Shown here in pieces: positions 1 through 6,868 of a stretch of 12,041 bases of DNA. This stretch comes from Nitrospirota bacterium. Lineage in GTDB: Bacteria; Nitrospirota; CAKKRA01; 9FT-COMBO-42-15. Positions within the stretch are counted from its first letter, which is position 1, and each line of letters begins with the position of its first letter. Under the pieces are notes generated by a model. The model was not told the DNA's origin. It saw nothing but the letters and a program-made list of their open reading frames with translations, and did no database searches. Location: assembly GCA_023248415.1 (NCBI GenBank), contig JAHFEP010000031.1, positions 7,294-19,334 on the forward strand. Reading direction: 5' to 3'. The position numbers and the translations under genes were made by a program.

Positions 1-18
1 TTTTCCCCCTTTGCAAAA

Positions 19-438
19 TCAATCGTGATGAGATTCTTTCTCATTTGAGTCATGGCCACCCTTCTCATCCCTATCGCCTCCACGATCACCCTCTTTTTCT
101 CCACCATCCCTATCGTGGTCGTCATCCCTATCCTTGTCATGCTCATCCCTGTCAACATCCTCTCTGTCTCCACCATCCCTATCGTGGTCGCCATCCTTAT
201 CCTTGTCATGCTCATCCCTGTCAACATCCTCTCTGTCATGCTCCCTTTCGTACCTGTCATCACTATCTATATCGCCCCTGTCGTCCCTTGAGGTATCATA
301 GTCGCCTGTCTCTCTATGATGACGGTCATCTGATACAGAATCATCAGAGGATGCAATTGCTCCGGATAATGTAAATGGAAATAGATAGAATATAAATGCA
401 ATTAAAAGGACAATTAAAACAGAAACAAACTTTTTCAT
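19..438 (-). CDS. Secreted Asp/Arg/His-rich tandem-repeat protein
   Basis: 139-aa protein with no family I recognise. Residues 1-29 look like a signal peptide: MKKF, then a hydrophobic stretch ending near SGAIA-SS. The mature part is almost entirely Asp, Arg, His, Glu, Lys and Gly, with no hydrophobic core, so it is probably disordered and extracytoplasmic. It contains a 23-residue unit repeated twice, encoded by a 69-bp tandem DNA repeat. One copy carries DKDKDGDHD, which resembles the DxDxDG calcium loop of EF-hand/dockerin proteins, so metal binding is plausible but unproven. The start has a good site (GAGGAA, about 8 nt upstream). A sigma-54 promoter sits directly upstream, with paired dyads behind it. 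It is the last gene after the kinase/regulator/TPR/barrel locus and is the best candidate target of that regulator. It is short and low in complexity, but the signal peptide, start site and promoter agree that it is a real gene. Confidence 0.8.
   Translation of the reverse strand: MKKFVSVLIVLLIAFIFYLFPFTLSGAIASSDDSVSDDRHHRETGDYDTSRDDRGDIDSDDRYEREHDREDVDRDEHDKDKDGDHDRDGGDREDVDRDEHDKDRDDDHDRDGGEKEGDRGGDRDEKGGHDSNEKESHHD
100..237. repeat. Two tandem 69-bp coding repeats
   Basis: Units at 100-168 and 169-237 are adjacent and nearly identical, with only a few substitutions (for example cgtcatccct against cgccatcctt). The 69-bp length is a multiple of three, so copy-number changes add or remove 23 residues without breaking the frame of the Asp-rich protein. 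Confidence 0.9.
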
Positions 439-465
439 CTTCTTATTCCTCGTTAATTAGTATAT

Positions 466-481
466 TGCAAGCAATATGCCA
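466..481 (-). promoter_or_regulatory. Sigma-54 (-24/-12) promoter of the Asp-rich gene
   Basis: On the minus strand this reads TGGCAT-ATTGC-TTGCA, which fits the RpoN consensus TGGCAC-N5-TTGCA with one mismatch and the obligatory GG-N10-GC spacing. Transcription would start near 455, giving a leader of about 17 nt that contains the GAGGAA ribosome-binding site for the ATG at 438. The -12 half lies in a perfect dyad, ATATTGC-AA-GCAATAT (462-477), which could also be an operator. Confidence 0.8.
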
Positions 482-531
482 GAATTGTGAATAAAAAAAA
501 CCTTAATATTTAACAATTTTTAATAATGATG

Positions 532-549
532 CTGCCAGAAAACAGGCAG
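532..549. promoter_or_regulatory. Putative enhancer dyad 1 (upstream activator site)
   Basis: An 18-bp site with CTGCC (532-536) opposed to GGCAG (545-549). It starts with the same eight bases, CTGCCAGA, as the second dyad 29 bp away. Its centre lies about 85 bp upstream of the predicted start of the sigma-54 promoter, a normal distance for NtrC-family enhancer sites. The nearby response regulator is the obvious candidate binder; this is inference. Confidence 0.55.
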
Positions 550-560
550 ATAAACCTTAA

Positions 561-578
561 CTGCCAGATTTCTGGCGG
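561..578. promoter_or_regulatory. Putative enhancer dyad 2 (upstream activator site)
   Basis: An 18-bp site containing the perfect dyad GCCAGA-TT-TCTGGC (563-576). Its centre is 29 bp from that of dyad 1, roughly three helical turns, as for cooperative binding of activator dimers. It lies only 10 bp beyond the stop codon of the barrel gene, so a role in ending that transcript is possible, but no T-run follows on the minus strand. Confidence 0.55.
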
Positions 579-587
579 AAAGGGATG

Positions 588-1550
588 TTAAAACCTGAAA
601 AGATACCTGCCGCCAACCATAAAGAGGTTTTGATGATAATCATAGTAATCTACATTGGAATCCTTCTGAGACCTCTCATAGCTAACTGTAAGCTCAAGGT
701 TTTTCAAAACCCAGTATCCTGCCTTAACCTGAAGCTTGTGAGTAATATCCTTCCTGTTATAGTGGTCGGTATCTGCACGAAGGCTTGTGGTGTATTCCTT
801 ATCCCTGAAAAGATATCTGAAACTGAAGCTTAAATCAGGCGTAATATTAAAGGTTGGCCTGATATATAAGACATGTTGAAAATAGGAGATGTCATTGTTA
901 TACCTAACATCATCCTCTCCATCAGCAATGCCCCTTTCATATCTGTAGCCAGCGCCTATCTTTAAAAATTTTGCAATCCTGTATGTTCCATCTGCGCTGC
1001 CGCCATAGACCCTTGTATCTTTATAATCATATCTTGTCTCATAATTCTTTATCCCGTATTTGCCTGAGATGCCTACAGAGAGACCCTTTGCAAGCTCCTT
1101 GTCAAGGCTTAACGAAGCTGCATGGTAGTCAGTAGATTCTGTGCAGGATGTCCCGGCAGCGTCTTCTTCAAGACATACATTTGGTGTTAGCGTGTATCTC
1201 AGAGTTGTGCTAATTTTGTAGGGAAGCCCCTGTGTAATACCTATGCTGTATATTCCATAGGAATAGGTATTATGGCCAGTATATAATTCTCCTGTTACAG
1301 CGCCAAAGAATTTTGTGTAAAAAACAGGATGATTTGTCCTGTAAGCAGCATATATATCAGGCTCTAAAATAATATCTGACTTCTTGTTATGTGCATTTCT
1401 CTCATAGGTTATGTTGTCGTCGTAATAGATATTTAAAGAAGGCTCTATTCTAAAACCCTTCTTCTCCTCTGCGTATGCTAAGTTTAACAGCGCACAAGCA
1501 GATAATATAATTATGGCGCTAAGTGTTAAAAGAATACTTTTGAAAGACAT
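588..1550 (-). CDS. Outer-membrane beta-barrel protein
   Basis: 320 aa. Residues 1-27 form a signal peptide with an AYA-EE cleavage site; an internal LSAC (16-19) resembles a lipobox, but the hydrophobic stretch continues past it. The mature protein is a series of short alternating strands rich in Tyr, Phe and Arg and ends in RYLFRF, with the terminal Phe typical of BamA-assembled barrels. The early PSLNIYYDDNITYE motif (about 37-50) resembles the 'beta-barrel porin 2' type (PF10082), which often sits in envelope or exopolysaccharide loci. Cys106 and Cys116 could form a disulfide in a surface loop. The start is supported by GGAGG about 9 nt upstream. It lies 129 bp after the TPR gene, across a palindromic repeat. 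The cargo, if any, cannot be read from the sequence. Confidence 0.85.
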   Translation of the reverse strand: MSFKSILLTLSAIIILSACALLNLAYAEEKKGFRIEPSLNIYYDDNITYERNAHNKKSDIILEPDIYAAYRTNHPVFYTKFFGAVTGELYTGHNTYSYGIYSIGITQGLPYKISTTLRYTLTPNVCLEEDAAGTSCTESTDYHAASLSLDKELAKGLSVGISGKYGIKNYETRYDYKDTRVYGGSADGTYRIAKFLKIGAGYRYERGIADGEDDVRYNNDISYFQHVLYIRPTFNITPDLSFSFRYLFRDKEYTTSLRADTDHYNRKDITHKLQVKAGYWVLKNLELTVSYERSQKDSNVDYYDYHQNLFMVGGRYLFRF

Positions 1551-1597
1551 TTAAATCTTCCTCCATCTTTTGTAATATTCATAACAGTTCTTTGCAA

Positions 1598-1665
1598 GTC
1601 ATTGCGAGGAGCATTAGCGACGAAGCAATCTAAGAGCAAGATTCCTTCGCTTCGCTCGGAATGAC
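1598..1665. repeat. REP-like palindromic element
   Basis: Starts GTCATTGCGAGGAGC and ends CTCGGAATGAC, with the internal GACGAAGCAATCT common to a dispersed intergenic repeat family. It lies between the TPR and barrel genes on their shared transcript path and could fold in RNA, limiting read-through. It is related to the element at 4612-4702. Confidence 0.75.
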
Positions 1666-1679
1666 AACAATTGGGTTGT

Positions 1680-2312
1680 TTACTTCCTCTCCTTTGCCTT
1701 AAGCTTCTTCAAATACTCCCTTGCCTTGTCTGCTGATTTGCCTTCTGGTTCTAATTTAAGATACCTTTCAAACATCAGGACAGCCTCATCTTTTCTCTTC
1801 ATATCAGAATATATCAGACCAAGATTATAGAGCGCCTTTTTATTATCAGGCTCATTTATGATGACCCATTTATACTCCTTTTCTGCAAGTGTTATTTCAC
1901 CCTTTGCAAGATAGGCGCTTGCAAGGTTTATCCTTGCGCTTTTATACTCAGGGTCTATTGCAATCGCCTTTTTATATTCCTCTATTTCTTTATCTAAAAA
2001 TCCTTTATGATAATATACAAGGCCAAGATTATAGTGCGCCTTTGCATAAGTCGGATTGGCTGCAATTGCCTTTTGAAATTCCTTGAATGCGTCATCGTAT
2101 CTTGCAAGCCGCATATAGGCAATGCCAATGTTATTTCTTAGATGAACATCTGCTGGTGTCTTCTTTAATTCCTCTGTATAATATTCAATTGCCTTTTCGT
2201 AATTCCCTGTGGAGAGCGCATCATCAGCCATCCTATGACCCGGCTTTGAACAGGCATTGAATAATAGACTAAACAAAATTATAAGAATCAGGCATCCTCT
2301 GAAGCATCTCAT
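1680..2312 (-). CDS. TPR-repeat lipoprotein
   Basis: 210 aa. The N-terminus has basic residues, a hydrophobic stretch and LFNAC-S, a lipobox with Cys21 as the lipidated residue, so it is membrane-anchored outside the cytoplasm. About five tetratricopeptide repeats follow, at roughly 28-56, 57-89, 90-123, 124-157 and 158-191. They carry the canonical pattern (for example AYAKAHYNLGLVYY and KAIAIDPEY), so the protein is a helical scaffold for protein contacts. The C-terminus is Lys/Arg-rich. Its ATG overlaps the stop of the upstream coiled-coil gene as ATGA, indicating translational coupling. GGGG of the upstream gene end serves as the ribosome-binding site. Partners are unknown; the coiled-coil protein and the barrel are the likely ones by position. 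Confidence 0.9.
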   Translation of the reverse strand: MRCFRGCLILIILFSLLFNACSKPGHRMADDALSTGNYEKAIEYYTEELKKTPADVHLRNNIGIAYMRLARYDDAFKEFQKAIAANPTYAKAHYNLGLVYYHKGFLDKEIEEYKKAIAIDPEYKSARINLASAYLAKGEITLAEKEYKWVIINEPDNKKALYNLGLIYSDMKRKDEAVLMFERYLKLEPEGKSADKAREYLKKLKAKERK

Positions 2313-3217
2313 TTTTTCATCCCCTTTTTCTTCGCATCATCCATAAGCTCTTTTGACAATCTGCGAAGCTTATTTGCAGCCTCTTTGTATCTGACAATCT
2401 CTTTTTCTAAAAGGCTTATCTTTACGTCAACATCTTTGAGCCTTTTAAACAGACCGTTGCCATTTTTATTTGTTTCATCCCTTTCCATCGCACCCTGAAA
2501 CCGCATCAGGTCCTGAGTCAGGCCCTTTTCTTTTTTCAGGGAATTAAGCATCTCTTTTAAATCATTAGCCTCTTTTTCTATCTTTTTTACATCCCTGTCT
2601 AAAATGAGCGCTATCTCTATTAACTCAGCATGGGTCTCAAAGCCTGTATGCGGTATTTCTATAATAGAGAGATTCCTCTTTTTAACCTCAAATTGCGTTG
2701 TTTCATCCAATAACCTGCGATGCTCATCCATCATACCCAATGCCTTTTTATAAAGCGCATCAGCCTCTTTTTCCTTATTTTTCTTATACAATTCTGTTCC
2801 TGCATTTATCAACTCGTCTATCTCCAGCGCCATCTTTTCAGAAAGGAGCCTCTTTTTCCCCTTTATCTTCTTTTCAAGCGCCTCCTCTTCATCATCAAGC
2901 CTGTCAATATCCATTATCAGGCTGCGGAGATTTTTTAAATCCTCCCTTAATTGAACCTCTTTTATAATGCTGCTGCCGGCCTTTAATGCCTCTTTTAATG
3001 ATTTAATCTCACTTGTTAAAACATCCTGTTTCTTTATTATCTCCTGCTTTTTTATCTGGATCGCTCTTAACCTTGCATCATACCCCTTTATCTCTTTTTT
3101 GATTACATCTATTTCATCTAACTCATGCAAGGCAAAGGAAGGCAGAGACATAAAAAATAAAAATGAGGATATAAAAACTACAAAATGGAATCTTTTATAT
3201 TTCAGAAGATTAAACAT
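2309..3217 (-). CDS. Secreted coiled-coil protein, function unknown
   Basis: 302 aa from the chosen start. A signal peptide spans residues 1-29 (MFNLLKYKRF, a Phe-rich core, then SLPSFA-LH). The rest is nearly all charged helix rich in Lys, Glu, Leu and Asp, with strong heptad character at about 36-135 and 200-295. The middle (ELYKKNKEKEADALYKKALG) resembles a TPR-like helical hairpin. I do not recognise a family; it looks like a periplasmic scaffold or adaptor. The start at 3217 is preferred over an in-frame ATG at 3235 because AAGGGA lies 7-8 nt upstream of 3217, while 3235 has no clear site. At 3217 the gene overlaps the regulator stop by 8 bp, and it overlaps the TPR gene by 4 bp at its other end, so the three genes form one operon. 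Confidence 0.8.
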   Translation of the reverse strand: MFNLLKYKRFHFVVFISSFLFFMSLPSFALHELDEIDVIKKEIKGYDARLRAIQIKKQEIIKKQDVLTSEIKSLKEALKAGSSIIKEVQLREDLKNLRSLIMDIDRLDDEEEALEKKIKGKKRLLSEKMALEIDELINAGTELYKKNKEKEADALYKKALGMMDEHRRLLDETTQFEVKKRNLSIIEIPHTGFETHAELIEIALILDRDVKKIEKEANDLKEMLNSLKKEKGLTQDLMRFQGAMERDETNKNGNGLFKRLKDVDVKISLLEKEIVRYKEAANKLRRLSKELMDDAKKKGMKK

Positions 3218-4577
3218 CCTTTTTTCCCTTTTCATCTTTAATCAGATTATATTTCTTCATCTTATATTGCAGGGATGTCCTTTTTAAACCGAGGAGGCTT
3301 GCTGCCTCTGTCTGATTATAGTTGCACTGCTCTAAAACCCCTCTTATCCTCTCCCTCTCTATTGCCTCTATCTCACTTATCAGCAGCCCTTTCTGCTTTG
3401 ATACTGCCTCTGATGCCCCTGAAACAAATTCTTTTGGCAGGTCATTTGGTTCAACCACTGCTTTATCCGCAAGGACTACAATCCGTTCAATTACATTTTC
3501 AAGCTCCCTTACATTGCCATGCCAGTTATAGGCTGTTAAAATACCCATTGTATTAGCAGAAAGCTTTATATCCTTGTGAAGTTCTTTATTATATCTTTGC
3601 AAGAAATATGCCATTAGTTCAGAGATGTCTTCTCTCCTATTTCTTAATGGAGGAAGCGATATAGGAACAACATTGATGCGGTAAAACAGGTCTTCGCGGA
3701 ACCTGCCATTTTCAATCGCCTTTTTTAAATCTTTATTTGTTGCTGCTATTATCCGCACATCCACCTTTATGCTCTTTGTGCCGCCAACCCTTTCAAACTC
3801 CTGCTCCTGAAGCGCGCGCAGGAGCTTTACCTGAATATTTAGGGGAAGGTCTCCTATCTCATCTAAGAAGAGGGTGCCATTGTCTGCAAGTTCAAACCTG
3901 CCCTTTTTCTGCGACACTGCTCCAGTAAATGCGCCCTTTTCATGGCCAAAGAGCTCGCTCTCCAACACACCCTCTGCCAATGCTGCGCAGTTTACAGGCA
4001 CAAAAGACTTGTCCTTTCTTGCGCCCCTTTCATGTATCTCCCTTGCAACAAGCTCCTTTCCTGTGCCGCTCTCGCCAAGAATCAGCACAGGGCTTGAGCT
4101 CTTAGCAACCTTTTCTATAAGCTGATATACCTCCTGCATCTTTGCTGAGCTTCCAATCAATCTGCCAAACCTGCTTCTAATCTCCTCTTTTAAAAATATA
4201 TTCTCAGAGATTATGCTCTGCTGGCTTAGCGCCTTTTCTATTTTTAGATAAACCTCTTTTATGGAAAATGGCTTTAATATGTAATCATAAGCGCCCTGAC
4301 GCATTGCCTCTACAGCATTCTCAACAGTGCCAAAGGCTGTTATTATAATAACAATTGTATTTGCATTATTCTCCTTTGCCTTTTTTAAGACCTCCAGGCC
4401 GTCTAAACCCGGGAGTTTCAGGTCTGTTATTATAAGGTCATAGGCTTCTGCTGCTATCCTGTTTGCAGCCTCTAAGCCGTCTGCAACCTCTGCAACATCG
4501 TAATTCTTTTCAGTCAATGCCTGAACAAGCATCTTCCTCATGCCGGGATTGTCTTCAACAACAAGTATCTTAGGCAT
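3210..4577 (-). CDS. Sigma-54-dependent response regulator (NtrC family)
   Basis: 455 aa in the usual three-part layout. The receiver domain (1-118) has acidic E8/D9, phospho-acceptor D52 in TDLKLPG, T80 and K102. The AAA+ domain (about 138-368) has Walker A GESGTGKE (168-175), GAFTGA (215-220), which contacts sigma-54, Walker B GTLFLDE (234-240) and the arginine-rich FREDLFYRINV region. A Fis-type helix-turn-helix is near 411-442 (NQTEAASLLGLKRTSLQYKM). It should activate RpoN promoters after phosphorylation by the adjacent kinase. The start at 4577 is chosen because GGAGGGG lies about 9 nt upstream. An in-frame ATG at 4688 would add 37 residues, but most of these are translated from a palindromic repeat (RDCFASLAMT) and are not credible. 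The putative target is the sigma-54 promoter at 466-481. Confidence 0.95.
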   Translation of the reverse strand: MPKILVVEDNPGMRKMLVQALTEKNYDVAEVADGLEAANRIAAEAYDLIITDLKLPGLDGLEVLKKAKENNANTIVIIITAFGTVENAVEAMRQGAYDYILKPFSIKEVYLKIEKALSQQSIISENIFLKEEIRSRFGRLIGSSAKMQEVYQLIEKVAKSSSPVLILGESGTGKELVAREIHERGARKDKSFVPVNCAALAEGVLESELFGHEKGAFTGAVSQKKGRFELADNGTLFLDEIGDLPLNIQVKLLRALQEQEFERVGGTKSIKVDVRIIAATNKDLKKAIENGRFREDLFYRINVVPISLPPLRNRREDISELMAYFLQRYNKELHKDIKLSANTMGILTAYNWHGNVRELENVIERIVVLADKAVVEPNDLPKEFVSGASEAVSKQKGLLISEIEAIERERIRGVLEQCNYNQTEAASLLGLKRTSLQYKMKKYNLIKDEKGKKDV

Positions 4578-4611
4578 AATCTTTTCCCCTCCAAATCCGA
4601 TATAGAGAATT

Positions 4612-4702
4612 GTCATTGCGAGCGAAGCGAAGCAATCTCGCCTTTGACAATAGGATTGCCACGCCCTTGACGAAATAAAAACTGTCAAGGGCTCGCAATG
4701 AC
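4612..4702. repeat. REP-like palindromic element with nested stem-loop
   Basis: Perfect 11-bp ends, GTCATTGCGAG (4612-4622) and CTCGCAATGAC (4692-4702). Nested inside is GCCCTTGAC (4663-4671) opposed to GTCAAGGGC (4684-4692) with a 12-nt loop. It occupies the space between the kinase stop and the regulator start and could form a strong RNA structure that uncouples their expression. It belongs to the same family as 1598-1665. Confidence 0.85.
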
Positions 4703-4760
4703 AAACAAAATAAGACAGTGAAAAGGATAAACTATAAAAAGTGTTATCTGACTCCTCTTG

Positions 4761-6218
4761 CTAAATCGGCCTGATAGGCAGACTTATTATAAATGTCGTT
4801 CCTTTCCCTTCTTCACTTTTAAATGTAATTGTCCCTTTATGCGCATCTATAATTTTATATGCAATTGCCAAGCCAAGACCTGTGCCCCTTTCCTTTGTTG
4901 TGAAAAAGGGGTCAAATATCCGTCCCGCTATCTCTTTGGGAATGCCTTTGCCTGTATCGCTTATCAAAAGCCCAATATTGCCATCCTTCTTCTCTGCAAT
5001 GATTGTTAAAGCGCCTCCTGCTGTCATTGACTGCATGGCATTTATGACAATGTTTAAAACAGCCTTGCGCATCTCTATCGGGTCAATGTGCAGACGCAGA
5101 TTCGGCGTTATTGTTTTTTCCACCTTTATATCCTTAAACTCCCTATTTGCAATTGCAGAATTGATTATACTATCAATAAAGCCTTCAGCATCAGTCTCTT
5201 TAATTTCAAGGGACGGCCTCTTTGCAAAGGATAGAAAGTCGCTTACAATGTGATTTAGGTTTTTTATCTCAAATATTATATCTTCAATTAATGCCTTGCC
5301 GCCTTCATTTGCAACCTTATTCTCTAAAAGCTCAACAAACCCTGTTATTGCGCCGAGGGGATTTCTTATCTCATGTGCAACGCTTGCAGACATCTCGCTT
5401 ATGCTGTCTGCGCGCGCCTTTTCCTTTTCATACATACTCTGAAGGAGTCTCTCCTTTTCATTCAACTTATCAACCATCTGATTAAATCTCTCTGCAAGGA
5501 AACCTATCTCGCCCCCTGCTTTAATATCAACCTTAGAGGGCATAGCCTCTGCCTCTATTGCGTATATAAAGTGATTGAGCGGATTTACAATTGACCTTGC
5601 TATCACAAAACTAATAATAACAGCAACAGCAATGCTTAACAGGCCTATGAGAAACATCTGCGTCCGTAATTTATTTACAATCCCGAGGAACTCTGCGCCT
5701 GCCTCTATGCCCACCACTGCAACAACGTTTCCGCTTTCATCTTTTATAGGCGCATAGCCTGATTTATATAATTTCCCGTCCATTCCCCAGTAGAGTGTAG
5801 AGGCTGATGGTATGCCCTGCCATACTGTCTCAAGCTCTGCAAGGTCAAGTTTTAAGAGCATATACTCCTTTCCAATAGGCGCCTCCCTGTCTGCGTCAAG
5901 CAGGACACGGTTCTGCCTGTCAAAGACAAAGATATCCTTTACCTTTGAGGCATCTTTAATCTTCTCAATATTGCGGATGAGAAAGACATGCAAAGGCGTA
6001 TCCTCATCCCCTGGCCCAAGCTTCATGAGATAGTTTACCTGAATCGTGGATGCAACTGTCTCTGCTGTATTCAAAAGCCTCATTTCCATCTCTTTCTCAA
6101 GCGTGCTCTCACTGTACCTGTAAAAGAACCAGCCGCTTATTGAAAAGACAGCAATGATAAAGATTGTATAAGACAGGATAAACCTGAAAAGCAGGCCTTT
6201 TCTGAAAAATATGTTCAC
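4761..6218 (-). CDS. Membrane sensor histidine kinase
   Basis: 485 aa. Membrane segment 1 (about 11-33) is followed by an extracytoplasmic sensor domain (34-186) that looks Cache-like (IFVFDRQNRVLLDAD, YAPIKDESGNVVAVVGIE), then membrane segment 2 (about 188-207), HAMP (208-260), the HisKA H-box with phospho-acceptor H282 (SVAHEIRNPLGAI), and a HATPase with N393, the G1 motif SDTGKGIP (420-427) and G2 GTGLGL (445-450). All catalytic motifs are intact. The start codon is GTG, with GAGGT 9 nt upstream. It is the first gene of the locus, and the response regulator follows 183 bp later, so they are an obvious cognate pair. A small extracytoplasmic ligand such as an organic acid is typical for Cache domains, but the ligand here is unknown. 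Confidence 0.95.
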   Translation of the reverse strand: MNIFFRKGLLFRFILSYTIFIIAVFSISGWFFYRYSESTLEKEMEMRLLNTAETVASTIQVNYLMKLGPGDEDTPLHVFLIRNIEKIKDASKVKDIFVFDRQNRVLLDADREAPIGKEYMLLKLDLAELETVWQGIPSASTLYWGMDGKLYKSGYAPIKDESGNVVAVVGIEAGAEFLGIVNKLRTQMFLIGLLSIAVAVIISFVIARSIVNPLNHFIYAIEAEAMPSKVDIKAGGEIGFLAERFNQMVDKLNEKERLLQSMYEKEKARADSISEMSASVAHEIRNPLGAITGFVELLENKVANEGGKALIEDIIFEIKNLNHIVSDFLSFAKRPSLEIKETDAEGFIDSIINSAIANREFKDIKVEKTITPNLRLHIDPIEMRKAVLNIVINAMQSMTAGGALTIIAEKKDGNIGLLISDTGKGIPKEIAGRIFDPFFTTKERGTGLGLAIAYKIIDAHKGTITFKSEEGKGTTFIISLPIRPI

Positions 6219-6234
6219 TAAATCAATACCTCAT

Positions 6235-6258
6235 TAATGTTTTAAAATTTTAACATTA
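6235..6258. promoter_or_regulatory. Inverted repeat directly upstream of the kinase gene
   Basis: TAATGTT (6235-6241) opposed to AACATTA (6252-6258) around an A/T core. It lies next to the ribosome-binding site (6228-6235) of the GTG start, so it could be an operator or a leader hairpin controlling kinase synthesis. In such AT-rich DNA a chance palindrome is also possible. Confidence 0.4.
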
Positions 6259-6410
6259 ACCATCAAACTATTCCAACAAAAAGTTGCACTCAATAAAATA
6301 ATTTATATACAATTAAATTAAAGATGAATTAGGGAGCAGGGTGGAAAAAGCAGAGGGTAAGAGCTTATAATCTAAGACTTGGCCCTCTTGACTTCTGATA
6401 AAAAAAATAA

Positions 6411-6578
6411 TCAAGCTGACCTCGTGCAAGCCTCATTAACATGGATGGGCTTGAAAAAAAAATTGGATTCATTGTCAGGGAGCGCACTGCGCAGCATAAA
6501 ACACTCAGCCGCAAAGAGGAGTAATCCCGTCGTTGTAACAACAGCAAAAAGCAAGACCAGCCCTTCTGTTTCAATCAT
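6411..6578 (-). CDS. Possible small single-pass membrane protein
   Basis: A 55-residue reading frame starting MIETEGLVLLFAVV, with one hydrophobic segment at about 6-25 and a polar tail ending NEACTRSA. The hydrophobic helix with an acidic N-terminus is protein-like, and the ORF has an ATG start. Against it, there is no convincing ribosome-binding site (TCAAG directly before the ATG) and I recognise no homologue. It would be divergent from the DUF4328 gene and upstream of the kinase on the same strand. It may be a chance frame. Confidence 0.3.
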   Translation of the reverse strand: MIETEGLVLLFAVVTTTGLLLFAAECFMLRSALPDNESNFFFKPIHVNEACTRSA

Positions 6579-6633
6579 CTTGACAGCCCATAATAACTGT
6601 GATTAAATGCAGGCAATATAAAAAAGAAGTGTA

Positions 6634-6789
6634 ATGAAAGGGATTGCAGATTATCGTGATTTGCAAGTGCAGGTTATTAAGGAGCGGGGGATAGAAACTG
6701 ATATTCCAATATACGGCTGTGAGTTAGGAGACGAAGCGGTTGAGGGAGCGGGTGCAAAAGGACAAGGGAGTGCAGAAGTTGATGAATAG
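6634..6789 (+). CDS. Short hypothetical ORF
   Basis: A 51-residue frame beginning MKGIADYRDLQVQV and ending in an acidic, Gly-rich tail. AAAGAAG lies 4-5 nt before the ATG, a weak ribosome-binding site. I recognise no family. It may be a gene remnant or chance; it is listed because nothing else occupies the stretch. Confidence 0.2.
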   Translation: MKGIADYRDLQVQVIKERGIETDIPIYGCELGDEAVEGAGAKGQGSAEVDE

Positions 6790-6868
6790 GAGAGAGAAAA
6801 GGAGCAGAAGCTGTGAACAATGAAGATTTGACCCTGTAACGCTGTTATAACTTGTAGGAGGTGTGTCT

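Larger units (their letters stand above)
6219..6868. other. Long intergenic region between the divergent halves
   Basis: About 650 bp separate the kinase gene (minus) from the DUF4328 gene (plus). Besides the inverted repeat next to the kinase and two weak short ORFs, I see no tRNA, no clear terminator and no recognisable gene remnant. Purine-rich stretches (about 6660-6830) give the right part a different base composition from the kinase locus, consistent with a junction between chromosomal backbone and acquired DNA. Confidence 0.5.

Noticed and set aside
100..237. CRISPR-like or satellite array
   Set aside because: There are only two contiguous copies, with no spacers and in-frame coding content, so it is a protein repeat.
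45..374. Plus-strand frames of 79 and 109 codons opposite the Asp-rich gene, one rich in His and Pro
   Set aside because: They are complements of the repetitive acidic gene, with no start signals. The minus-strand frame has a signal peptide, ribosome-binding site and promoter.
3598..3613. A second TGGCAT-N5-TTGCA match on the minus strand, almost identical to the promoter at 466-481
   Set aside because: It lies inside the regulator gene, where it encodes AYFLQ of a conserved AAA+ region, with no gene start suitably downstream. Protein constraint explains it.
4578..4688. N-terminal extension of the response regulator to the ATG at 4688
   Set aside because: The extra residues come largely from the palindromic repeat, and a strong ribosome-binding site stands before 4577.
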